Part shown: positions 26,121 through 35,759 of the stretch, one piece after another
How the letters are laid out: each line of letters opens with the position of its first letter
Numbering within the stretch: position 1 is the stretch's first letter
From: Bagarius yarrelli
Lineage: Eukaryota; Chordata; Actinopteri; Siluriformes; Sisoridae
DNA length: 64,000 nucleotides
Assembly (NCBI GenBank): GCA_005784505.1
Contig: VCAZ01000050.1
Coordinates: forward strand, 1 to 64,000
Direction: 5' to 3'
Notes under the pieces: model-generated
Databases searched by the model: none
What the model was told of the DNA's origin: nothing
What the model saw: the letters and a program-made list of their open reading frames with translations, nothing else
Position numbers and translations under genes: made by a program

Positions 26121-26330
26121 CCCTTAACCCTTTATTCACTTTTTTCTACCGTTACCCTTTTCCCTTAACCCTTTATTCACTTTTTTCTACCGTTACCCTT
26201 TTCCCTTAACCCTTTATTCACTTTTTTCTACCGTTACCCTTTTCCCTTAACCCTTTATTCACTTTTTTCTACCGTTACCCTTTTCCCTTAACCCTTTATT
26301 CACTTTTTTCTACCTTTACCCTTTTCCCTG
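26121..26330 (+). repeat. 41-bp minisatellite, about five units, with degenerate flanks
   Basis: CCCTTAACCC recurs at 26121, 26162, 26203, 26244 and 26285, an exact 41-bp period with near-identical units. Diverged copies of the pyrimidine-rich motif extend from about 26036 to 26490. It fills much of the 1.1-kb gap between polk and ankdd1b. The unit contains CCCTTAACCCTTTA, reminiscent of but not equal to the telomere hexamer. Confidence 0.92.
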
Positions 26331-26575
26331 AACCCTTTATTCTCTTTTTTCCCCTTAACCATTGATTTACTTTCTTCTACCTTTACCCCTTATTCCCTTA
26401 ACATTTTATTCTCTTTCTCCCTTAACCGTTTATTCAGCTTTTTCCACCATAACCCTTTATTTTTCTTTCTCCCTTAACCCTTAATTCCCCTAATCCTCTT
26501 ATTCTATTCAATACTTTTGTAGTATATTCTTTTGCTACATTTCTAAGAAATGAAATTCTTCCCGAGCCTCTCCGT

Positions 26576-26711
26576 CCAATCAGATGTTAATAAATATTAC
26601 TTGTGTTTACTGTCCGTTAAATAAGTTTAGTTTCCTTGGGTGTAACCTTTCTACAGCAAATAAACCCAGCTACCTAGGGAACATTTCTGTTTCAGCTTTA
26701 CACAAGGCACC
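26576..26711 (+). promoter_or_regulatory. ankdd1b: ankdd1b upstream region with CCAAT box
   Basis: CCAATCAGA at 26576-26584 is a good NF-Y type CCAAT box on the coding strand, 135 bp before the ankdd1b ATG. No TATA box is evident at a suitable distance. About 70 bp of this segment has a diverged copy in intron 2 of the same gene (28042-28111). Confidence 0.4.
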
Positions 26712-29218
26712 ATGGAGGAAAGAGTTTCAGCTTTAAAAAACAGAATAATGCAACATCCCCTGCTGAAAAAGGAAAACATGAATCCTAAAGTATGGATGAA
26801 TTTAGAGCCTGTTAAAAATTTTAAGGATTTCGTCCTGCAGAAAGAGTCAGAGGAAGACAACGATTTCGATAATGTGGAGATGTGTAGGTTACACTTCATT
26901 CCCATCTGTTAACATTTTAAACAGTTATTTCTTTATAATTGAACTGAAGTAAAAGGTTAAATATAGGATATCATTTAAGTATAATATTCCAGCTGTTCTG
27001 GTTTATGTATTATTAGTAATCTGATTAGTATTAGCATGATATGTCCCAACAGTAAGACAGTAAAGTGAAGGTGGCTTTACTTTATGTTTACATTGAAGTC
27101 TTTCATTAAATTTTATTTTATTTTCTTAGAACATTTATAGGGGATTTTTATTTTGTTCATGAGTAAATCAATAATAGTCTCACTAAACTGCCTTTAAAGA
27201 AAGCCATGCATGTAAACGCCTAAAACAAATACTGTTTTTGTGTCAGTATGTCCTGTATGTAGACAGCCCATACAGCTGAGACAAATGGCTTGGTTTGTTA
27301 TTTATTAGATTTTTTTTTTTTTTGCTCTAGTGCTAGAAACTGAAAAAGAATTCATCGAAGCAGCGAAACGGAACAATGTGGAAACTATGAAGCTTTTAGG
27401 ACGGGCTGTGAATGTTAATGTTAAAAATGTGGTACGTCAACAATGTGACTTGCTTTTATTATTTAAAGTCTTAAGTTCAACATATTTGATCAGTAGAAAT
27501 GTATTATTTGTTGATTAAATAAATAGCACCTGCGCTAGAGGTGCCAACCACTAATTAATAGCTGACTACATTGTATCTTTAGGTTTTCTACCAAAATATA
27601 CTGTCAGATAGCTAGTTAGCAAATATTAGCTGCAAGTAATGCTTTATTATCCATAAGGCAGTGGTTCACAATTTTGCAGAATAAAAAAAATTAAACTTCT
27701 ACTTTGTAAAAGTATTTTACTATCTAAAGTCATGTCACCTTTATTTATATAGTGTCTTTTAACAGTAATGATCAAAATCAAATAACACTTACTAAAAACA
27801 CTCAGTTTAGTTTAACACGTATCTCTAAATTAAAAGTCCCTAACTAAGCAAGCCAGTGGCGACAGCATTCATTGCAGATTAATTTCAGAAATTTTAAGAT
27901 CATATTTCAGGCAATTTGAAATTTTGGTGCAGCTCTTTAAAAATCCGCTGACTTTACATTAGCCTTTTAGCGCCCCACTTATGATAACGCTGCACTTCCC
28001 CTATGGGCCCCGCTACCGTTGGGAACCACTTCCATCAGGTGCCAATCAGATTTAATAAATATTAATTGTGTGTACTGTCTTTCAAATGAGTTTAGTACCC
28101 TTGGGTGTAGTTTGGGAACCACTTCCATCAGGTGCCACATGAATATTTCTGAGTGTAATTACATTGGCCAAAGTTACTTCTCAGAGAATATACTACAAAA
28201 CTTTCATTAAGCACATAAAGATTCCTCACAGAAACCTAAAAACAGTGTTTTCCTATCAAAGAGTATTTATTGTAGAATTAATTAAGAAAGTGATGAACCT
28301 ATAACCCTCAAAAACCTTTATTATTTCCAAGAAGAGATACAGAAATCATATTCGAGAAAAACTCTGCTGGTTGGAACCTTATAGCTTGACATTTGCTGTA
28401 TATAAATGTGAATCTAGTACTTTCTAAATAACACTAGTCGCCCGTTAGCACCATCGAACTGCACTTCACTATGCTGTAGCCTGCAAAAACAAGGACGCTG
28501 CCGAACTACTTCTTAAAAGAAGAGCAAAACTAGACTTGCAGGACAAGGTAGGTCAAAACATGGCATTTAAATAAAATACCACAAAGCACAGAGAGTATAA
28601 TGCACAGAGAGTATAATGTTCTCATTTTCAGTTTGGAGTCACCGCTATTCACCTGGCTGCATGGTTCGGCAGTTTGGAAATCCTGAAACTGCTTGTGCAG
28701 GGTGGTGCGGATCAAAAAGTTGAGAACACGGTAAAGTTGTGAGATCTTCTTACTGTAAAATACTTAATTCAAACTTATTACCAGTTTCCTGGTTTAAAGT
28801 TTTCCACTGTGCCCTCAGAAAGGAATGAATATAATGCACTGCGCTGCTGTAAACAATCACACTGACATCGTGGAATACATTGTTGATGACCTACAAATGA
28901 AAGAACTTGACAAAGAAGACCATGTATGACATCAGGTTTCACTCTTTTATATTTTAATTGTTGATCAGGAGCTACATAATGTCATACAATATCTAAACAT
29001 TTTGCTCTTGGTCTGGTTTTGTAGGAGGCTTTTGTTAAGAACTATTTATTTTAAAGTCAATTGCATTAATTTCAGGATAGATGTGATTTTGTCCAGTAGG
29101 ATGCGATCCTGTCAATCAACCAAATCATAATCATCTGATGTCATCATTATGTGTCGACCAAACCCACCTCAATCCATTTTTTTCCCATTTTTATCCATAA
29201 ACACACTGAACAAAATAA

Positions 29219-29287
<69 letters not shown>

Positions 29288-32200
29288 TTTCCTGCACACA
29301 CATCTATTTTTGGTCGCAAAGGTGAGGAAAATATTCACACAATATGTAACAAAACTACAGATAAATGTTGTATGCAATTGTTCAGTACAGCCTGTAATAT
29401 ATTACATACATCATTTAAATATTTCAATGAATACTTTTAGAATATTACATTTTGGTTTTAAAAAGATTTAAAAATAGATTCAGGCGGGTTTGGTCGACAC
29501 CAGATGGTTATTAATGGTTGATTGAAATGTTGATCCAGGATTAACAAAGGATGTTTAATCCAGAGACACGTCCCACTTGACAAATTCATGTCCACCAAAT
29601 TTCAGCATTTCATTTGGATTTATGCTCAGAATGTGTTAGAATTGAATGCATTTAATAATAAATTTGGTTTTAATGCATAATAATTATTATTAAATTACTT
29701 GGTGTTTTGAATCCATGTAATCATCTTTTTAAAATTAAAAAGTATTATTTTTTTTTTTTTCTTGAAAAAGCTTCACAGCAAAAATAAAGATTTACATTAA
29801 TTAAATAAAAAATTTAGCTGCAACCGAGTTGTCAGTAATATTTTTTTGCTAATATTTGTTAGCTTGGAAACAGGCCATTTGCTGTAGCAGCAGAGCATGG
29901 CTGTGTGCGGATGTTGCAGATGATGATGGAGGATCCTTACAAAATGGACACCATGCAGCAAAATCAGGTCCATATCTAATTTCTTTTTAGAATATCTGTT
30001 CTAAAACTGCATCAGACTCCTGGTTGTTAGAAACATGAAGCAGAAATGTTTAAGGACACGAAGACAGTATGTCCTTCCCTCATTATAAACAGCTCGGTTT
30101 TAGACAGAATGATCACGTGAAATGTTAGGCAATCTATTATTTTTAACTATTTGACTGATTATCTTTGGTTACATACACTACATGGCCATAGACAGCAGAC
30201 TAGAGCTGGGCGATATGACCGAAAATAAAAACCTTGATTAATTGAACATTTTACCTCATCTACGATTAATGAACATGAATTTTTCTATTGTTTTTTTTTG
30301 TTCATTTATTTTGCCCTTATATTTCAATGTGTTTTTCGTTGGCTTCTTCTGTTGCTCAGTTAACTCAATGTTGAAGCTCTTCAGCGCCACTTACTAGACC
30401 AGGCCGAATCACGGGAATTCACACACGGTAGTACGAAGAAAGAATTTAACAAAATACCAGGCATTGTCGAATTATGTCGACTAGAGGTTCGAAATTTTAG
30501 TTTTAGTTACGTTTCGATTAATCGTCCAGTCCTACACCAACCCATCACACTCCTTATTAAACATCCCATAATAGATTTAAGATATCTTTAATGTCCAAAT
30601 CTATTTTAAGGTCTATTTTATTTGCAGCATTTGGCAGACGTCCTTATCCAGAGCGCCTTACATTTATCTTATATACAACTGAACAATTAGGGGTTAAGGG
30701 CACTGCCCAGCAGTGTTGGCTTGGTGAAGCTGGGAATCGAACCCACAATCTTTGGGTTGGCAGTCCAACACCTTAACTATGAGCCACCACTTCCCCCTAC
30801 TAGATGTTGGTGCTTACATAGGGATTTGTTCATTTAGCTACAAGATCATCAGCAGTAAGTTATTGATTTTGGTCAAGAAGGTCTGTGGCACAGCCTGTGT
30901 TCCAAATCATTCTAAAGGTATTCATGTGGGTTTAATGCTGTGTGCAGTTCACTTCATGGTTGTACACCATGCTCACTTTGTGCAGTATCAGTTTTCTAAC
31001 AGTTCCAGTGAGAATAAATTATACTGCTACAAAAACATTGTAGAAAATTGTACGCTTTCTAAATTAGATGTGTGATGTTTGGGAGTTCACATACCTTTGG
31101 CCAAACAGTGAAGGTATTAATTCATAGTTCAAAAGTTCTTTTAGTAAAAACAAACATAAAAAAGTAGTCTGTCATCAACACAGCTGATTAGTATTAGAGT
31201 GATTTTTTTTTTCAAATCTCAGCAGAACGGCGACACGCCTTTACATCTTGCTGCTAAAAATGGCCACCTCGGTGCCTTGCAGCTGCTGCTCGACTACTTT
31301 GAGGTTCGAAATGAAGTCAATAATGTGAGTATAGAGAAATAAAAGTGAAAACAATATCGAATGAAATGTCATAACATTACTGTAGTATTGGTGTTACTTA
31401 AAGAAGAAAGCGTTTAGCACGCTTCAATGTAATACAAATGTCTTTACTGTGAAAAAAATCATGCTGTGTGTTTATAGGCTGGGGAAACACCACTGTATTT
31501 AGCCGCTGATGGCTGTCATGAGGATTGTGTTTTGGCTCTGCTAGAAGCTGAGTGTGACCCAAACATTCCCAATACAGTATGTAAGAAACTCTTTTGGAAT
31601 CTGCAACGATTTAAAGAGAAATATTGTAATATTGTGTTTTCACGCTAATCTTGATTTCTTGATTTTTGCTTTCAGAACAAGACGAGTCCTCTTTATTCCG
31701 TGTGTGAAAAGGGCTACATGCCTGTCGTGAAGCTTCTTCTTGATCATGGTGTTCTAATAAATATACAAAACCAAGTAAATCTCTAGATTCACACAGTATT
31801 AAAAAAGTATTATTGGTCGTCTGGATGTGGATACGAATTGTTTTTAGAGTATTATGATGTAGGATGAAATTATACATAATATAATGTAATTAGAGGAGAA
31901 TAACATTAGAGATGTCAATGAATTTTTCTATATAAAGGTAAGTTAGGATCATTCTTGAGTCAATTTGTTTAAAATTGTAAGTTTTGTAAGAAAGCTGCAG
32001 GGAATTTGGCTCCTTCAGCCAGAGGAGCATTTTATTAATAATATGCAATTGTATTAAATCTAACTAGCCTAAAATACCAATTATTAATCCAATCACTTGA
32101 GTACCTCTGGCTTTAGGATATTGTATAGATGTTATATATAAAACCTTAAAATATAATATTAAATCTCAAAATATTCTGTTATGTTTCTAGCATTTACAGA

Positions 32201-32344
32201 CACCATTTCACGTAGCTGTGAAAAACTGCCACATTACAGTGATTGAGACTCTGCTGGAATCCAGATGTGACACCGATATCACAGATCATGTATGTTTTTA
32301 TTGCCCAAACACCCTCTTACAAACCTTGTAATTATATATATATA

Positions 32345-32408
<64 letters not shown>

Positions 32409-35268
32409 TATTTATTTAATTTGATTTTTATCCTCTATTCCAGGGCCGGTTTAAGCCTTCAGGGGGCCCTGAGCTAAATTGTATTTGGGGGACCCTCAAT
32501 GCTCCCAACATAAAAAAATGATTGTCAATCCTGGAGTATTATTTGTTTTATTATAAACATCCCATCTCTTAGAACTTCCTTCTATTCGAATATCTGCCCA
32601 TCCCCATGTATCCATTGATCCATTCTTTTATCTATCCATCTATCTATTTATTCATCTATCCATCCATCCATCTATCCATCTATCCCACCTTGTGTTATTT
32701 TCTTCTTATATTTCCTTCTTCTAAGTTCTGTAAATGTGGACCAGTTTTTTTCCCCAACCAGTGTGCTGTCTGATGAGTGCAGAGGTGCCATGTAAAGAGA
32801 CTAACTTGCTGAATAGTATAGGCTGAAATAGTAGCCACATTTTAACGTAACTTCATTTCTCTATCACTTTTAGCTGGGCCAGACAGCGTTCCATGTAGCA
32901 GCAGAACTGGGCAAGTTGGATGTGATTGAGATTATTCTGAAAGCTGGTGTAAATATGGAGATCAAAGACAAGGTATGTCATAGCTGAAATTTGAATCATA
33001 ACAAATGAAGACATGATATTTTACTGTAACTATATGTTTTAACCTCCAGCAAGGTAAAACAGCTTTGGGAGTGGCAGCCAGAGCCAATTTAATAATCATT
33101 GTAGACATGATCATCAAAGCTGAAAGATACTTTAAGTGGAAAAAGGTGAGTACTCAGAATTTACAGCTGAGACTGAACAGAAGCTTCTTTTTGTTATAAT
33201 ATCCTGAAATGATACTCGGTATGGAAATGTAGTAGCTAAGTAGTAAATGTGTACGATTGCTAATCAGAAGATCGTTGGTTCAATTCCCAGGACTGCCACT
33301 GCTGGGAGAAAGGCCCTTGACCCTCAACTGCTCAGTTGGATAAGAAAAAAAATTAGACAAATGTAAATTGCTTTGGATGAGGGCGTCTGGCAAAATGTAA
33401 ATGAAATATATTCAATTTGCATGAGGGATTAATGTAATTTCGCGCCATGTATGATGTCATATCACAATGTCAGTGCAACAAATTTGTCCTGCTTATATGC
33501 TTCTCAATTCAGTTTGATAAGCAATTAACTAACTAACCTAGACAGTAACTATCAGACACTGTCTAGGAATAATATTGGATAATTTTCCAAGCTGTGTTAT
33601 TTCAGCATCTGTGTTTTTTTTTTTTTCAAGCATGTGGCCTTTCTCAGACTTGGACTTTATTGTATTAGCTTTTTGCAGAAAATAATGAAGACCTTGATAA
33701 TGAGTTTGCACTAAAATTTAAACCGGACCACCGCACTGAGACAAAACAGGTGCGCAATACGCTGTGGAATCTGGCCTACAGCCTTCTCAGCAAGAACGGG
33801 TGGAAGAAGCTGGCAGAGCATTGGGCCTTCACTGAGGAGCAAATTGCTGCCATTGAAGAACAGTGGACAGGTGAGCAAACATGATTTTGCATAAAGAAAT
33901 ATTTTGTAGGTATTACTAATATTACTTGGGTTTCTTAAAGCGTTTAGACTGCATTTACACTGCGGACCTTGAAGCCCAATTCCAATTTTGTGACTATATC
34001 CGATTTCTGGGACGACTTGCTTACATCATCTTTTAAAATTGACTCGTATCCGATTATTGCATTTACACTATATACACAACAAAACAACCCAAGGTAGACG
34101 TACTGATCGAAAAAGAAAGTAAAATGGGCGTGATAATCTATGGACACGAAGTCATAATAATTATTTAGTATGTCCAGGTCGGAAAAACAATGCCCTCTTT
34201 AGGTGGAGAAAAAAAAATAGAGCCCTTGTTGCAGCCTGGCCAAATGTAGCATTGATCGCTAAGGCCTTATATATATATATATTTTTTTGCATTCATTTTT
34301 TTATGATCACAGACATAATAATAATATATATTTACAGTTATGCTAAGTTTTATATACTGTATATTTCTGTTCGGTGTCCACCTGAGTTGACGTCATGAGC
34401 CATAAGTGCTTAATCAGTGGCAATGACAGGTGCAAAAACCGATCTGAAAATCCGATTTAAATGGTAGACGCTAATGCACATATCTGATTCATATCCCATT
34501 TATTTCCACATACAAACGAGACCTGAAACTGATCTAAAAATCCCGGAATCCGTGTGATTTTTTTGCATGCTCGATCTCTATTTTAGTTAAAAGATTCTGT
34601 TGTTTTGCAAAAAAAGAAAAAAAAGTGGCCAACATGAGTCAATCAAACACTATAGCACGAATCAAACCACCTTTAAAATAAACATATTGGTAAACAGAAT
34701 TCGAATGATATTGTTGAATAAAAATACCTAAGCATACATCTAACTTGTTTTCGGTTTAAAACAATTCAACAGTGCATACAAGCCACATGCATCAGTGCTT
34801 GACGGAACAAGATATAATCTAATACAAACATGAGCTGCATGTCAACCAAGCATCTAAAATAGTGCACATTAACTCATGCCAAAGTGACATTAAAGTGCAG
34901 TAATTGTTTAGTTAAATATTGCACAAAATAGTGAGCCCCCAAGACGATGGGCAGAAAAGATACTGAGAGACCTGGTGGTGTGCCTTTAGGTCCTAAAAGT
35001 TACCAGGAGCATGGAAACAGAATGCTACTAATTTGGCTCCATGGAGTGTTTGTTGCTCAAAAAAATCCAGCCAAGGAACTTTATGAGGGACTTACTGCTA
35101 TTGGCAATACCAAAATGGCAGGTAAGGTTAGAGTAAGTCTGTCATTTCATACTGTTTTTGTTGAAACTGATAACTTGTAATTACAGTAATCCTGCTTTAT
35201 TCGCTCTGACAGAAAAACTGCGACTGGAGGGAGACAACAACAGTAAACGGAAATGTAAAATTTCATAA
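26712..35268 (+). CDS. ankdd1b: Ankyrin repeat and death domain-containing protein 1B-like, 15 coding exons
   Basis: Predicted intracellular scaffold; its molecular role is poorly known in any species. Coding exons: 26712-26883, 27331-27431, 28449-28547, 28632-28730, 28819-28923, 29863-29967, 31223-31324, 31478-31576, 31676-31774, 32191-32289, 32874-32972, 33050-33145, 33669-33870, 34990-35121, 35213-35268; total 554 aa in frame. Residues 1-91 are a variable head followed by EFIEAAKRNN. Residues 92-425 are ankyrin repeats, one per exon (HRTALHYAV, ETPLYLAA, QTAFHVAAE and similar TPLH-type cores). Residues about 453-536 form a death domain (WNLAY, GWKKLAEHW, FTEEQIAAIEEQW, SYQEHGNRMLLIWLH). 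The tail ends KRKCKIS. The start ATG has a good context (CACCATGG). The paralogue ANKDD1A is an alternative by sequence, but the position between polk and poc5 favours 1B. Confidence 0.93.
27725..27835 (-). mobile_element. L2-type LINE 3' tail fragment in ankdd1b intron 2
   Basis: AAAGTCATGTCACCTTTATTTATATAGTG is the reverse complement of the fish L2 end (CTATATAAATAAAGGTGACTTG-like). Confidence 0.5.
28021..28137 (+). repeat. Partial tandem unit with 24-bp direct repeats in ankdd1b intron 2
   Basis: GGGAACCACTTCCATCAGGT and four more bases occur at 28021-28044 and again at 28114-28137. The 69 bp between them resembles the ankdd1b upstream segment at 26576-26646. Confidence 0.8.
29221..29284 (+). 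repeat. (AT)n microsatellite in ankdd1b intron 5
   Basis: About 32 AT units. Confidence 0.95.
30175..31110. mobile_element. Composite of older DNA elements around the intron 6 SINE
   Basis: ACACTACATGGCCATAG near 30176 and CACATACCTTTGGCCAAACAGTG near 31089 look like inverted ends of the fish ACTATATGGCCAAAAGTATG-type (Tc1/mariner-like) short element. GCTGGGCGATATGACC near 30206 and GATTAATCG near 30518 suggest a hAT-like insertion inside. Nested and decayed. Confidence 0.4.
30620..30798 (-). mobile_element. tRNA-derived SINE in ankdd1b intron 6
   Basis: Near-complete reverse copy from GCAGCATTTGGCAGACGTCC to TGAGCCACCACTTCCCC, with GGGAATCGAACCCACAATCT as the B-box side. Confidence 0.82.
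31221..31228 (+). other. ankdd1b: NAGNAG tandem acceptor at ankdd1b exon 7
   Basis: The intron ends CTCAGCAG|AAC, so splicing can occur after 31222 or after 31225. The two forms differ by one glutamine at the start of the repeat (34 versus 33 codons) and both keep frame. Confidence 0.8.
32330..32402 (+). repeat. (AT)n microsatellite in ankdd1b intron 10
   Basis: About 33 AT units with one interruption, beginning roughly 40 bp after the exon 10 donor. Confidence 0.95.
33222..33406 (+). mobile_element. tRNA-derived SINE in ankdd1b intron 12
   Basis: Head GTAGTAGCTAAGTAG, B box GGTTCAATTCCC, body GAAAGGCCCTTGACCCTCAA, tail GGGCGTCTGGCAAAATGTAA. Sense to the gene. Confidence 0.75.
33948..34565 (-). 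mobile_element. Non-autonomous DNA transposon in ankdd1b intron 13
   Basis: Starts ACTGCATTTACACTGCGGAC. Its body is the reverse complement of the polk intron 2 element (TTGTTGCAGCCTGGCCAAAT, TGTAGCATTGATCGCTAAG, GTGTCCACCTGAGTTGACGT). The right end is diverged. A 34265-34330 AT-rich section is extra. Confidence 0.65.
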
Positions 35269-35296
35269 AGGCTTCACGACTGAATGTAAAAAAAAC

Positions 35297-35302
35297 TTTA
35301 TT
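35297..35302 (-). terminator. poc5: poc5 candidate poly(A) signal
   Basis: TTTATT on the given strand reads AATAAA on the poc5 strand. It is the first canonical signal noted after the poc5 stop (35760) and lies only about 30 bp from the ankdd1b stop codon, implying a poc5 3' UTR of roughly 450-480 nt. Confidence 0.5.
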
Positions 35303-35368
35303 TCACTCATCAGACTTGCACATCAACAGCAATCCTCAAGTTTACTTCATATCTCATAATATTACATG

Positions 35369-35624
35369 AATAAATACCAGTTTCTTACCCGTTTCTACGA
35401 TGTACATTGCACTCTGAGAAAGTGTGCACAAATGCGGTTATTTGAATTTTAGTTTTAGGAAGACATTCTTGTAATTGATCACATCACACAAACTGCCTTA
35501 CACTGACAAAACAGCAGGAATTACAATAAAAAGCCATTAAAAAATTCATTAGTATAAAAATACTCATACAAAACGTTTTACAAACGATTATAAACATAAC
35601 AAATGTAATGTAACCCTGAATAAA
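35369..35624 (+). terminator. ankdd1b: ankdd1b candidate poly(A) signals
   Basis: AATAAA hexamers lie at 35369-35374, 35525-35530 and 35619-35624, downstream of the ankdd1b stop at 35268. All are inside the gap before the convergent poc5 stop codon. Confidence 0.45.
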
Positions 35625-35759
35625 CAATTATAAAACCTTTAAAACAAGAAGCCCTGATTCTTAAACAAGAGGTTCAGCTAAAACATGACTAGATTCGACA
35701 ATAAGCACTTTTGCACAAACATATTAATGGAATGACAAGGTGGTGTGTGTTTGTGTGTG

